Source of the DNA: Puniceicoccales bacterium | GTDB lineage: Bacteria; Verrucomicrobiota; Verrucomicrobiia; Opitutales; JAIRLM01 | DNA: 55,492 nucleotides | Direction of reading: 5' to 3' | NCBI GenBank assembly: GCA_031290195.1 | Contig: JAITOA010000006.1 | Span: forward strand, 1-55,492 | Shown here: piece by piece, positions 1-10,094 of the stretch | How positions within the stretch are numbered: position 1 is the stretch's first letter | How the letters are laid out: the number at the start of each line of letters is the position of its first letter | The notes under the pieces: generated by a model | The model's database searches: none | Told to the model about the DNA's origin: nothing | The model's input: only the letters and a program-made list of their open reading frames with translations | Position numbers and translations under genes: made by a program

Positions 1-971
<971 letters not shown>

Positions 972-1108
972 TTTTTACAACCGGAGTTGTTATAACCTTG
1001 GGAGTTATAAATCCGCTCAATTGAACCTGAACTACTTATATATATTCAAACTTCAACTTGCGTTTTGAATTGTTTTGTTCGAGGGCCGAACAAAATCATA
1101 CTTGGAAA

Positions 1109-1122
1109 TCTTTCAAGGAACA
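1109..1122 (-). promoter_or_regulatory. boxA-like antitermination site in the 16S leader
   Basis: On the minus strand this reads TGTTCCTTGAAAGA, close to the boxA-type TGTTCTTTGAAA motif found in many bacterial rRNA leaders. It lies about 140 bases before the mature 16S start and downstream of the predicted rRNA promoter. By known biology it would recruit NusB/NusE (S10) antitermination factors; function here is inferred from position and sequence only. Confidence 0.5.
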
Positions 1123-1314
1123 CACCCGTCCAACGGATCACCGATTAAACTCCCAGGAAATTGAAGCCTGTCAATAGATTTTTTGCAAAAAACATAAAGA
1201 ATTTCACAAAGCCACCGATACCTAGACCTACAACCCCACGGCGCCCGGGATTCGACTGAATCTTCCAGGTCCTCCACTGGGAACTCACCGCGCCAAGAAA
1301 CGAGCGATGTCACC

Positions 1315-1342
1315 GGGATAGGTTGTCCGGCAGGTGAGTCAA
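1315..1342 (-). promoter_or_regulatory. probable rRNA operon promoter
   Basis: On the minus strand, a -35 TTGACT (1337-1342) is followed by a 16-base spacer and a -10 TATCCC (1315-1320). A GC-rich discriminator follows and AT-rich tracts lie just upstream (about 1343-1375), resembling an UP element. A short spacer and GC-rich discriminator are typical of stringently controlled rRNA promoters. The predicted transcript would have a leader of roughly 335 bases before 16S. Confidence 0.55.
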
Positions 1343-1700
1343 GGGTTTTCTGTGAAAAAACATCGAAAAATAGTCCAATGCATTAATAGCCAACGAAATC
1401 GAGCAATTCAATGGGGTTTTTCAAAAACACGTTAACCGGCGACATCATTCCGCTTCCCGTCGCGTGCTACGGAACGGGAAACGGCGAAAAAATTTAGGGC
1501 GGGAGAGAGTTTTGGACGGAGCGAAGGGATGAAAAACTTTTTTTGCACCCTTGCGCCTGATGGCAACACGCCGGAGGAAGCAGAAGGTAGGCATTCCACG
1601 GCGATGGATAGGTGTATCGCCTTCAATATTATTTCGAAACTTTCACCGACTTTTAATGATTCGTTTCTTTCCCGGCCCTGGAAATTTTTTTTAAAAACGC
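1343..1700. other. non-coding divergent spacer
   Basis: Spacer between the rRNA promoter (leftward) and the tRNA-Thr/tuf transcription unit (rightward). Short open frames cross it on both strands, but none has a convincing ribosome binding site or recognisable protein sequence. I see AT-rich tracts near both presumed promoters and nothing else that I can name. Confidence 0.5.
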
Positions 1701-1729
1701 TTGACGGCATTCGCCGGGCCGCGCAGTTT
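1701..1729 (+). promoter_or_regulatory. possible promoter for tRNA-Thr-tuf
   Basis: A -35 TTGACG (1701-1706), a 17-base spacer and a weak -10 CAGTTT (1724-1729) lie about 40 bases upstream of tRNA-Thr. An A/T-rich tract directly upstream (1681-1698) could act as an UP element. The -10 is a poor match, so the call rests mainly on the -35, the spacing and the position. Confidence 0.4.
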
Positions 1730-1770
1730 TCCCCCATTTGGGGCGTTTGCATGAAAATTGCGCCCTGGAG

Positions 1771-1846
<76 letters not shown>

Positions 1847-1874
1847 CTAGTTTTACTGGAGAGGAAAGAGAGTC

Positions 1875-3065
1875 ATGGCAAAGGAGAGTTTCCAGAGGAA
1901 TAAGCCCCACGTCAACGTCGGCACCATTGGTCACGTGGACCATGGGAAGTCCACGCTGACAACCGCCCTGCTGAAAGTGCAGAGCGACAAAGGGTTAGCA
2001 GAATTCAAATCCTATGCGGATATCACAAAGGGAGGGACCGTCCGCGACGAATCCAAGACGGTTACCATCGCCGTTTCCCACGTCGAATACCAGAGCGACG
2101 CGCGCCACTACGCCCACGTGGACTGCCCTGGGCATGCGGACTTCGTAAAAAACATGATTACCGGCGCCGCGCAGATGGATGGGGCCATACTTGTGGTGAG
2201 CGCTGCGGACGGTCCGATGCCGCAGACCAGGGAGCACATCCTTTTGGCGCGGCAGGTTGGGGTTCCGAAAATTGTCGTTTTCCTCAACAAAGTTGACCTC
2301 CTGGACGACCCGGAACTCCTCGAGCTGGTGGAAATGGAGATCCGTGACCTTTTGACTAAGTATGAGTTTGATGGTGAGAATATTACGGTTGTCCGCGGTT
2401 CCGCTCTGGCCGCCCTGGAGGGAAAACCGGAGGGCGTGGCAGCCATTGAGGCGTTGCTGAGAGCCGTTGACAGGGACATTTCCGAGCCGCAGCGGGAGAC
2501 GGACAAGCCATTTTTGATGTCCGTTGAGGATGTCTTCTCGATTACAGGTCGCGGCACGGTTGCCACCGGTCGCGTGGAGCGGGGCATCATAAAGGTGGGT
2601 GATGAGGTGGAAGTCGTCGGCCTCACGGAGACGCGCAAAACGATCGTAACGGGGGTAGAAATGTTCCGCAAGCTGCTTGACCAGGGGCAGGCCGGCGATA
2701 ACATCGGAGCCCTTCTGCGCGGCGTAGAAAAGGATCAAATTGAACGGGGTCACGTTCTCGCAAAGCCGGGAACAATTAAGCCGCACACGAAATTCAAGGC
2801 GGAGGTCTACGTGCTTTCCAAGGAGGAAGGCGGGCGTCACACCCCATTCTTCGACGGCTACAGGCCGCAGTTCTACTTTAGGACCACGGATGTGACGGGG
2901 ATTATCAAGCTCCCCGGGGGCACGGAAATGATGATGCCGGGAGATAATCTTGGCATTGAAGTTACTCTCCAGAAAGCAATTGCCATGGAAAAAGGACAAC
3001 GGTTCGCGATCAGGGAAGGGGGAAGGACCGTTGGCGCTGGCCGTGTGACGGAAATTCTTGAATAG
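1875..3065 (+). CDS. tuf: elongation factor Tu with an atypical switch I
   Basis: Delivers aminoacyl-tRNA to the ribosomal A site as a GTP complex. The 396-residue length is normal. The G1 (GHVDHGKST), G3 (DCPGH), G4 (NKVD) and G5 (SALAALEG) motifs are intact, and domains 2 and 3 are well conserved (for example GGRHTPFF and the terminal GGRTVGAG). The effector loop is not. Where nearly all EF-Tu proteins have APEEKARGITI, residues 52-65 here read [14 protein letters not shown], two residues longer and without RGITI, although the Mg-coordinating Thr of switch I is kept (Thr64). The location between tRNA-Thr and tRNA-Trp-secE-nusG is the classical tuf locus, so this is probably the working EF-Tu. 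Whether a second tuf exists elsewhere cannot be seen. Confidence 0.95.
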   Translation: MAKESFQRNKPHVNVGTIGHVDHGKSTLTTALLKVQSDKGLAEFKSYADITKGGTVRDESKTVTIAVSHVEYQSDARHYAHVDCPGHADFVKNMITGAAQMDGAILVVSAADGPMPQTREHILLARQVGVPKIVVFLNKVDLLDDPELLELVEMEIRDLLTKYEFDGENITVVRGSALAALEGKPEGVAAIEALLRAVDRDISEPQRETDKPFLMSVEDVFSITGRGTVATGRVERGIIKVGDEVEVVGLTETRKTIVTGVEMFRKLLDQGQAGDNIGALLRGVEKDQIERGHVLAKPGTIKPHTKFKAEVYVLSKEEGGRHTPFFDGYRPQFYFRTTDVTGIIKLPGGTEMMMPGDNLGIEVTLQKAIAMEKGQRFAIREGGRTVGAGRVTEILE

Positions 3066-3173
3066 CAGGGTTGCGGTCGAGGTTGGAGGACCGGCTGTCG
3101 CTCTCCGTAAGATTTTTCTTGCATTTTTCGTTGACCGTCTTTTCTAGTGTGCAGGTTGGCGTGTGTGCTTTGG

Positions 3174-3247
3174 AGGGGAATAGCTCAATTTGGCAGAGCA
3201 ACGGTCTCCAAAACCGTAGGTTGGGGGTTCGATTCCCTCTTCCCCTG
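3174..3247 (+). tRNA. tRNA-Trp (anticodon CCA)
   Basis: Acceptor AGGGGAA pairs with TTCCCCT. The anticodon loop is CTCCAAA with anticodon CCA, and the T arm contains TTCGATT. The sequence closely resembles E. coli tRNA-Trp. The discriminator is G and the genome continues CCG, so the terminal A of CCA is not encoded. It sits between tuf and secE, as in many bacteria. Confidence 0.96.
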
Positions 3248-3274
3248 CCGGGAAGAAAGGGTGGGTCAGCGGAT

Positions 3275-3478
3275 ATGACGAATGCACTAGGTAGAACGAA
3301 GGTATTTCTCAGGGAAACGATTTTGGAGCTCCGTAAAACAAGCTGGCCTTCCCGGGCGGAGTTCAAGTGCGCAACGGCCGTTGTTCTCTGGGGGACTTTA
3401 GTCATCGGTGGGCTCGTGAGTCTCATGGATTTTTCTTTGTTCCAGGTCACTAATTTGCTGCTAGACGTCGTACGGTAA
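3275..3478 (+). CDS. secE: preprotein translocase subunit SecE
   Basis: A short 67-residue SecE with the family signature near residues 11-26 (FLRETILELRKTSWPS, an amphipathic helix ending in the W-P motif) and one C-terminal membrane segment. It stabilises SecY in the Sec channel. A longer reading of the frame would run back through tRNA-Trp, so the ATG at 3275 just after the tRNA was chosen. nusG follows after 6 bases, the usual secE-nusG pair. Confidence 0.93.
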   Translation: MTNALGRTKVFLRETILELRKTSWPSRAEFKCATAVVLWGTLVIGGLVSLMDFSLFQVTNLLLDVVR

Positions 3479-3484
3479 TTTCAA

Positions 3485-4078
3485 ATGGAAGCGCAAGAGA
3501 CAGTCGTCTCCGCGGAGGACACGAGTCGGTTCCGCTGGTATGCCCTACAGGTGCTTTCCAATTATGAGGCGCGTGCGCAAAAAGCCATAGGGAATTACGC
3601 CAGGGTGGCCCGCGTTGATGGATTCATAGGTCGCATCATTTTCCCGATCGAAAACATTTGCGAAATACGTAATGGGAAAAAGGTAATGCGCCGCCGGAAG
3701 CTCTACCCGGGGTACCTCTTCCTGGAGCTTGATCTCTACGACGGCAAAGGGGAACTGAATCACTCCCTCTGGCAGTTTATGCGCAGTATCCAGGGTGTTT
3801 CCGGCTTCGTTGGCACCGAACGACCCGTTGCCCTCCGCCAGGAGGAAGTTGATGAAGTCCTTGCCCAGGCAGCGGCGAAGCAGAGGACTACCGTCTCGAA
3901 ACGATTCTACGAAATCGGCATTCCAGTTAAAATTACGGAAGGACCCTTCGCCGGCTCCAGCGGGGAAATTGAAAGCATAAATGAGGAAATGGGAACGTTG
4001 CGCGTTTCCGTCGGCCTCTTTGGGAGAAAAACGCCCGTTGATTTGGAATTTTGGCAAGTCATAAAGGAGGAATTATAG
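3485..4078 (+). CDS. nusG: transcription termination/antitermination protein NusG
   Basis: Binds RNA polymerase and links it to Rho or the ribosome. The N-terminal NGN domain starts at WYALQVLSNYEARAQKAI and includes the KLYPGYLFLELDL stretch; a C-terminal KOW domain follows (ITEGPFAGSSGEIESI). Its 197 residues are slightly longer than E. coli NusG (181). rplK starts immediately after the stop, preceded by a strong AAAGGAGG. Confidence 0.95.
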   Translation: MEAQETVVSAEDTSRFRWYALQVLSNYEARAQKAIGNYARVARVDGFIGRIIFPIENICEIRNGKKVMRRRKLYPGYLFLELDLYDGKGELNHSLWQFMRSIQGVSGFVGTERPVALRQEEVDEVLAQAAAKQRTTVSKRFYEIGIPVKITEGPFAGSSGEIESINEEMGTLRVSVGLFGRKTPVDLEFWQVIKEEL

Positions 4079-4513
4079 ATGGCCGCCCCTAGAAAAAAAG
4101 TTGTTCGGGTAATTAAATTGCAACTTCCTGCCGGCGAGGCAAATCCAGCGCCACCGGTCGGGCCGGCTCTCGGCTCTGCCGGCGTCAATATCATGGGTTT
4201 TTGCAAAGATTTCAACGGCAGAACAAAGGAGCAGGTGGGCATGATTCTTCCGGTCGTCATTTCCGTCTACGCGGACAAGTCCTTTACCTTCATCTTGAAG
4301 TCGCCTCCAGCGGCGATCCTTCTCAAGAAATTTGCCGGGGTAAAAAATGGCTCTGGAACCCCAAATAAAGGTACGATCGGGTCAGTTTCCACGGCACAGG
4401 TCCGGGAAATCGCGGCCACAAAGATGGAAGACCTCAACACCCGTTCGATCGAGGCGGCCATGCGAATGATCGAAGGAACGGCGCGGAGCATGGGTATCGC
4501 GGTCTCCGGATGA
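4079..4513 (+). CDS. rplK: 50S ribosomal protein L11
   Basis: 144 residues of full-length L11. The N-terminal domain has the [16 protein letters not shown] motif that contacts 23S rRNA and thiopeptides, and the C-terminal RNA-binding domain ends in the usual EGTARSMGI region. The start directly follows the nusG stop and has the strong Shine-Dalgarno AAAGGAGG at about 4064. Confidence 0.97.
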   Translation: MAAPRKKVVRVIKLQLPAGEANPAPPVGPALGSAGVNIMGFCKDFNGRTKEQVGMILPVVISVYADKSFTFILKSPPAAILLKKFAGVKNGSGTPNKGTIGSVSTAQVREIAATKMEDLNTRSIEAAMRMIEGTARSMGIAVSG

Positions 4514-4525
4514 GAAAAAATAGCA

Positions 4526-5227
4526 ATGAAAAAGCACAGTAGGCGTTACTTGCGTGGATTGGAAATGTTTGATCCCGCCGCGGGGTATTCCGTTGGGGAA
4601 GCCATTCGCATCGTAGAAATGCTCCCCCCCGCGAAATTTGATGAAACCATCGAGTTGGCCATGCATCTGGGGGTGGACCCGAAGCAGGGAGATCAGATGG
4701 TGCGGGGGATCGTAAAGTTGCCACATGGAAGCGGAAAAACCGTTCGCGTGCTCGTCTTTACGGAAAATCCGGAGGTGGCGCTTCAATCCGGTGCGGACTA
4801 CGCGGGACTCGGGGATCTGGTGGCGAAGATTCAGGGGGGTTGGTGCGATTTCGACGTTGCCATCGCGACCACATCGGCAATGAGGGAGGTTCGCTCCGTT
4901 GCAAAAATTCTTGGCCCGAGGGGACTTATGCCAAATCCCAAGTCGGGGACAGTCTCCGACGACGTGGCTGCAGCCATCCGGGAGGTGAAGGCTGGGCGCT
5001 ACGAGTTTAAGATGGATAAAACGGCCAATGTTGCGCTCGTCATCGGGAAAAGATCATTCCATGCGGAAAAGTTGAAGGAAAATATCTTGGCTGCGGTCAC
5101 GGAAGTGGAACGGGCACGCCCCGCTGCCGTGAGGGGTCGCTACGTACTTTCCGCCACACTGAGTAGCAGCATGAGTCCCGGGTTGTCTTTGGAATTGAAA
5201 GAGTTGTCGGGATTCCAACGGGGATAA
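4526..5227 (+). CDS. rplA: 50S ribosomal protein L1
   Basis: 233 residues, full length for L1, the L1-stalk protein that helps move deacylated tRNA out of the E site. Typical motifs are LPHGSGKTVRVLVF, the GLMPNPKSGTV signature and the conserved EVKAGRYEFKMDKTANV stretch. It follows rplK as usual. In other bacteria L1 represses the rplK-rplA mRNA; no clear leader structure was identified here. Confidence 0.96.
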   Translation: MKKHSRRYLRGLEMFDPAAGYSVGEAIRIVEMLPPAKFDETIELAMHLGVDPKQGDQMVRGIVKLPHGSGKTVRVLVFTENPEVALQSGADYAGLGDLVAKIQGGWCDFDVAIATTSAMREVRSVAKILGPRGLMPNPKSGTVSDDVAAAIREVKAGRYEFKMDKTANVALVIGKRSFHAEKLKENILAAVTEVERARPAAVRGRYVLSATLSSSMSPGLSLELKELSGFQRG

Positions 5228-5237
5228 GAGTTTAACC

Positions 5238-5756
5238 ATGCGCAAAGAAAAAAAATATCTAGTTAGCGAGGCCGTGGACCACCTCGGGAAGTCCGATTAT
5301 CTCCTGGTAGTCGGATTCGATCGACTCACGGTCCTGGAGGTGGCGGAGCTGCGTAAGTCTCTCCTGGGAAAAGATGCAGAGTTTCACGTGGTGAAAAATT
5401 CCGTGCTGGATTTGGCCGCAAAGGAGTGCAACTTTCCAGAGCTGACCCGGGAGTCCCTGCGGGGAACAACGGCGATCGTCGTCGGCGGAAAAGATCCGTC
5501 CGAGGTTGCCAAGAGGATGACCGCATTCGCCAACGAAAAGGGACATGAGGATAAGTTGACCGTTAAGTGCGGCATTCTGGAAGGTAGGGCCTTGAGCGCA
5601 CAGGACGTAATTGTGCTATCGAAGCTTCCATCGCTCGGTGAGTTGCGGGCAAAATTTCTCGCCCTGCTCCAAACACCGTTTCAAAATTTTCTTTCGGTGT
5701 GCAATGCGGGAATGCAAAATTTTGTGCGACTGTTAGTTGCACATGCTAAGGAATAA
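5238..5756 (+). CDS. rplJ: 50S ribosomal protein L10
   Basis: 172 residues. The N-terminal rRNA-binding domain includes LRKSLLGKDAEFHVVKNSVL and the C-terminal helix holds L7/L12 dimers on the ribosomal stalk. It starts 10 bases after rplA and precedes rplL, the expected order. Confidence 0.95.
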   Translation: MRKEKKYLVSEAVDHLGKSDYLLVVGFDRLTVLEVAELRKSLLGKDAEFHVVKNSVLDLAAKECNFPELTRESLRGTTAIVVGGKDPSEVAKRMTAFANEKGHEDKLTVKCGILEGRALSAQDVIVLSKLPSLGELRAKFLALLQTPFQNFLSVCNAGMQNFVRLLVAHAKE

Positions 5757-5837
5757 TCGTACAAGGGGTTCGCATAGGATTTATCTCTTAAATGGCGCGG
5801 CATTTGAAGCGTCGCTAGGCGGACCCAGGAGGGACAA

Positions 5838-6218
5838 ATGACACAGCAACTTACAAAAGATCAAGTGATCGAATGGTTGAGCTCGCAGACGGTGATGGAT
5901 ATTTCTGCACTGGTGAAGGAGTTGGAGGAAAAATGGGGAGTGAGCGCCGCGGCTCCGGCGGCCGTCTTCGCCGCGGCTCCTAGCGCCGTCGCGGAGGTGG
6001 AGGAAAAGACAGAATTTAGTGTCATTCTTACGGCAGTTGGTGATAGCAAAATTAACGTCATCAAGGAAATTCGCGCACTGACGGGACTGGGTCTCATCGA
6101 GGCAAAGAACGTTGTTGAGGGAGCGCCAAAGGCTGTCAAAGAGGGAGTTAGTAAGGCCGAAGCAGAGGAAATGAAGAAAAAACTTGAGGCCGTCGGAGCC
6201 AAGGTCGAGTTGAAGTAG
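5838..6218 (+). CDS. rplL: 50S ribosomal protein L7/L12
   Basis: 126 residues with the canonical architecture: an N-terminal dimerisation domain, an Ala/Pro/Val-rich hinge near residues 38-55, and a C-terminal factor-binding domain (EKTEFSVIL, then [19 protein letters not shown]). The start has a strong AGGAGGG. An 81-base gap separates it from rplJ. Confidence 0.97.
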   Translation: MTQQLTKDQVIEWLSSQTVMDISALVKELEEKWGVSAAAPAAVFAAAPSAVAEVEEKTEFSVILTAVGDSKINVIKEIRALTGLGLIEAKNVVEGAPKAVKEGVSKAEAEEMKKKLEAVGAKVELK

Positions 6219-6304
6219 TTTCCGGTTGCAGCGGTTCGATTGAAATTGCGCGGTGGAGCGGGTGCTACGACGGGCAATTTCTAATAACAAATAGGATGGG
6301 ATCC

Positions 6305-9300
6305 ATGTCTAAGCGTATCCATTTTGGCAGAATGACCGAGGCGATTCCTGCGCCGAATTTCATTAAGATACAAATTGATTCATTCCGGGAATTTCTGCAA
6401 GTTAATGTTGCGGTAAAAGATCGCCAAAATATTGGCCTTCAAAGCGTTTTTCTAGATTCTTTTCCCATAGAAAGCTACGATGGTCGCTGCAAATTGGAGT
6501 ATCTGTCCTACCGCATTGCCAATCCGAAATTTTCGGAAACGTTTTGTCTCCACGAGGGCACAACCTATGCCGCGGGGCTCTTTGTTACACTCCGCCTAAC
6601 GGAGGAGGGAATTAACCGGGAGGAAGAGATTTTTTTCGGTGAAATTCCAATGATGACGGACCGTGGCTCCTTTATTGTCAACGGTGCCGAACGGGTTGTT
6701 GTGAGCCAGCTGCATCGGACGTCGGGGGTAAGTTTTGAAACCACGGAGCACGTCAGTGGGAAAAAACTCTACGCGGCCCGAATCATTCCGGACCGCGGTA
6801 CCTGGATTGAAATGCAGTTTGACCCCTATGACCTCATCTATGTTTATCTGGACCGGCGGAGAAGGCGAAGGAAGTTTTTGGCGACAACGTTCCTGCGGGC
6901 CCTGGGCCACGGGACAGACCAGGACATTCTCGAACTTTTCTACGCGGTGAAGCAGGTGTCCGTTGGGCAGCTGCAGGGCATGGAAGATCTTTCCCACTAC
7001 GTTCTGGCGGATGATATTGTGGATGCACAACAGGGCGTCGTCCTTGCCAGGTCCTATGAAATGCTCACCCACACGGCACTGCAAAATTTTGAGCAGGCCG
7101 GAGTTGGAGAACTGAAGGTCATCGATATTTCTCCGGACAATGGCCTCCTCATTCGAACGCTCAAGCGGGATTCCACGCGAAACGTGGATGAGGCTCTCTA
7201 TGAAATTTACATGCGTTTGCGGCCCGGGGAACCGCCCACAATTGCAAATGCCCAGGCACTTTTGCGAAGGCTATTCAAGGACAATCGTCGCTATGATCTC
7301 GGTCGCGTCGGTCGCTACAAGTTGAATCAAAAACTAGGCCTCAAGAGGCCGGCGGAAGATCGACTGGTATCCACGGAGGACATCGTTGCGGCTTTGAAAT
7401 TTCTCTTTCAGATTCGCCTTGGAAAGCGCAACGTGGACGACATCGATCACCTGGGAAATCGTCGGGTGCGTGCCGTTGGTGAATTGTATGCAAACCAATG
7501 CCGTTCTGGACTTTCTCGAATGGAGCGGCACACTCGGGAATGCATGAGCCTCTACGACCAGAGCGTGGATTCCACTACTCCCCAAAAATTACTCAATCCT
7601 AAATTGTTCCTGTCGGTGGTTCGCGACTTCTTCATGCGCAGCCAGTTGTCGCAGCTCATGGACCAAATCAATCCGCTCTCGGAATTGACCCACAAGCGGC
7701 GCATTTCCGCCCTCGGTCCCGGGGGGTTGAGTCGAGACCGGGCGGGGTTGGACGTGCGCGATGTCCATTCGTCCCACTACGGCCGCATCTGCCCGATTGA
7801 ATCTCCGGAGGGGCCGAACATAGGACTCATCAACTCGTTGAGCTCCTTTGCTGGACTCAACGAATTCGGCTTTATCGAATCGCCGTACGCCGTCGTCAAG
7901 AAGGGCCGGGTGACGAAGGAAATTGTCTACCTTAACGCGGATGCCGAAGAAGATTGCAAGATTGCCCAGGTTAATTCGGAAATCGACGGGTCCGGAAAAT
8001 TGAAGGGGTTGGTAACGGTGCGGTTTCGAGACCAAATTCTTGAAATTGATCCGGCGGAGGTGACGCACATCGATGTTTCGCCCAGACAGCTGGTGTCCGC
8101 AACCACAAGTCTCATTCCGTTTCTGGAACACGACGATACGAGTCGAGCCTTGATGGGAGCAAATATGCAGCGGCAGGCGGTGCCCCTTCTGTTTTCGGAA
8201 GCTCCGGTTGTCGGGACGGGTGTGGAGGAAAAAATCGCCCATGATTCGAAAGCCATCGTCCTTGCAAAACGGGAGGGTGTTGTTGCCTACGTTGATGCTC
8301 GCCAGGTGGTTGTTACAAAAAATGGAGAGTTGCCGGAAGATTTTGAAGTGGGCAATGTCCACGCAACCGACGACGACGTTGATACCTATTTTCTGCGGAA
8401 ATTCCTACGATCCAATGCCGGAACCTGCTTCAACCAAAAACCCCGGGTAACCTCCGGGCAAAGGGTGGTGGTCGGCCAACTGATTGCCGATGGCGCCTCG
8501 ACGGAAAACGGCGAACTTGCCCTGGGAAAAAACGTTCTCGTTGCCTTCATGCCGTGGAATGGCTACAACTTTGAAGATGCCATCCTTTTGAATGAGCGCA
8601 TGTTGAAGGATGATGTCTTCACGTCTCTGCACATTGAAGTTTTTGAAGTTGTCGCCAGAGACACGAAGTTGGGTCAGGAGGAAATCACCCGCGACATTCC
8701 CGGCGTCGGCGACGAAGCTCTGCGAAATTTAAGCCGAGATGGTGTTATTCGAATCGGCTCCAAGGTGAAGCCGGGAGACATTTTGGTTGGAAAAATCACC
8801 CCGAAGAGCGAAACGGACCTCGCGCCGGAGGAAAAACTTTTGCGGGCAATTTTCGGGGAAAAAGCCGCCGACGTAAAGGACTCCTCACTTCTGGCGCCCT
8901 CGGGCTGCTACGGCACGGTGATGGATGCTAGGATTTCCGGGAATGGACACAGGGAGCAGGAAAAGCCATCGAGCTCGGAAATTCGTCGGCAGGTAAAAAA
9001 AGTGCAGGAATCTTTCCGAAAACAAATGGATGAAATTCGCGATGCGCTCACGGAGGCTCTGTCGAATATTCTACTCGGTGAAAAGATTCCACTGGATATT
9101 ACCAATGAGGAAACGGGAGAAGTTATCATTCCGGCCAATCGGAAAATAACGAAAACGCTCCTGCGAAAATTGGCAAGCGTCTCCGGAAAGGTGCACATCG
9201 ATGAGTCTCCCGTAAAAATTAAAATCGATGACATCATTGTCGCATTCCAACGGAAATTTTCCCTGGCGGAGAACGAGTGGCGGGCCCAGTTGCAAATGGC

Positions 9301-10081
9301 TGAGTCGGGGAATTTCGACGAAGATGGAGTCATTAAAAATGTGCGCGTCTACGTAGCAACGAAGCGAAAAATTCAAGTGGGGGATAAGATGGCTGGACGA
9401 CACGGCAATAAGGGGATCGTGTCGCGTATTGTAGCCCAGGAAGACATGCCGTTTCTTCCCGATGGTACTCCCGTGGACATCGTCCTCAATCCCCTCGGAG
9501 TTCCGGCCCGCATGAACGTGGGCCAGGTTCTGGAAACACAGCTAGGTTTAGCTTGCAAAAAACTGGGGATTCAGGTGGCAACACCGGTTTTTGATAGTGC
9601 CAGCGAGGAGGAAATTCTACAAAAAGTTCGCGAAGCCGGCCTTCCGGAATCCGGAAAAATTTACCTCCATGACGGTCGCACGGGGGAGCGCTTCGACCAG
9701 AGGGTCTGCGTGGGTTGCATGTACATGGTAAAACTGAATCATTTGGTTGCGGACAAAATACATGCGCGAGCGGTTGGACCCTATAGTTTGATTACACAGC
9801 AGCCTCTGGGGGGAAAGGCCCAATACGGAGGTCAACGCTTCGGGGAAATGGAAGTATGGGCCATGGAGGCCTATGGGGCGGCCTATTGTCTCCAGGAACT
9901 GCTTACCGTAAAGTCCGATGACGTGCAGGGAAGAATGGCAACCTACGAAGCCATTGTTAAGGGAGACAGGACGTTGCGGGCGGGAATTCCACAGTCATTC
10001 AACGTGCTCGTGAAGGAAATCCAGGGACTAGGACTGGATGTGAAGTTACACGAAACAGGCAAAGATGCCGGAGTACTATGA
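6305..10081 (+). CDS. rpoB: DNA-directed RNA polymerase subunit beta
   Basis: 1258 residues, catalytic beta subunit. Hallmarks are the rifampicin cluster followed by KRRISALGPGGLSRDRAG and PIESPEGPNIGLI, the GRHGNKG motif and GGKAQYGGQRFGEMEVWA near the C terminus. The ATG at 6305 was preferred over 6296 because AGGA lies at better spacing. In the rifampicin cluster, residues 451 and 455 are Leu and Ile where E. coli has Phe514 and Asn518. rpoC follows after 13 bases. Confidence 0.97.
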   Translation: MSKRIHFGRMTEAIPAPNFIKIQIDSFREFLQVNVAVKDRQNIGLQSVFLDSFPIESYDGRCKLEYLSYRIANPKFSETFCLHEGTTYAAGLFVTLRLTEEGINREEEIFFGEIPMMTDRGSFIVNGAERVVVSQLHRTSGVSFETTEHVSGKKLYAARIIPDRGTWIEMQFDPYDLIYVYLDRRRRRRKFLATTFLRALGHGTDQDILELFYAVKQVSVGQLQGMEDLSHYVLADDIVDAQQGVVLARSYEMLTHTALQNFEQAGVGELKVIDISPDNGLLIRTLKRDSTRNVDEALYEIYMRLRPGEPPTIANAQALLRRLFKDNRRYDLGRVGRYKLNQKLGLKRPAEDRLVSTEDIVAALKFLFQIRLGKRNVDDIDHLGNRRVRAVGELYANQCRSGLSRMERHTRECMSLYDQSVDSTTPQKLLNPKLFLSVVRDFFMRSQLSQLMDQINPLSELTHKRRISALGPGGLSRDRAGLDVRDVHSSHYGRICPIESPEGPNIGLINSLSSFAGLNEFGFIESPYAVVKKGRVTKEIVYLNADAEEDCKIAQVNSEIDGSGKLKGLVTVRFRDQILEIDPAEVTHIDVSPRQLVSATTSLIPFLEHDDTSRALMGANMQRQAVPLLFSEAPVVGTGVEEKIAHDSKAIVLAKREGVVAYVDARQVVVTKNGELPEDFEVGNVHATDDDVDTYFLRKFLRSNAGTCFNQKPRVTSGQRVVVGQLIADGASTENGELALGKNVLVAFMPWNGYNFEDAILLNERMLKDDVFTSLHIEVFEVVARDTKLGQEEITRDIPGVGDEALRNLSRDGVIRIGSKVKPGDILVGKITPKSETDLAPEEKLLRAIFGEKAADVKDSSLLAPSGCYGTVMDARISGNGHREQEKPSSSEIRRQVKKVQESFRKQMDEIRDALTEALSNILLGEKIPLDITNEETGEVIIPANRKITKTLLRKLASVSGKVHIDESPVKIKIDDIIVAFQRKFSLAENEWRAQLQMAESGNFDEDGVIKNVRVYVATKRKIQVGDKMAGRHGNKGIVSRIVAQEDMPFLPDGTPVDIVLNPLGVPARMNVGQVLETQLGLACKKLGIQVATPVFDSASEEEILQKVREAGLPESGKIYLHDGRTGERFDQRVCVGCMYMVKLNHLVADKIHARAVGPYSLITQQPLGGKAQYGGQRFGEMEVWAMEAYGAAYCLQELLTVKSDDVQGRMATYEAIVKGDRTLRAGIPQSFNVLVKEIQGLGLDVKLHETGKDAGVL

Positions 10082-10094
10082 GGGATGGTTTGCA

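Noticed and set aside
1995-2999. 334-residue open frame antisense to tuf
   Set aside because: It lies wholly opposite a clear EF-Tu gene, has no ribosome binding site and reads as the complement of conserved codons.
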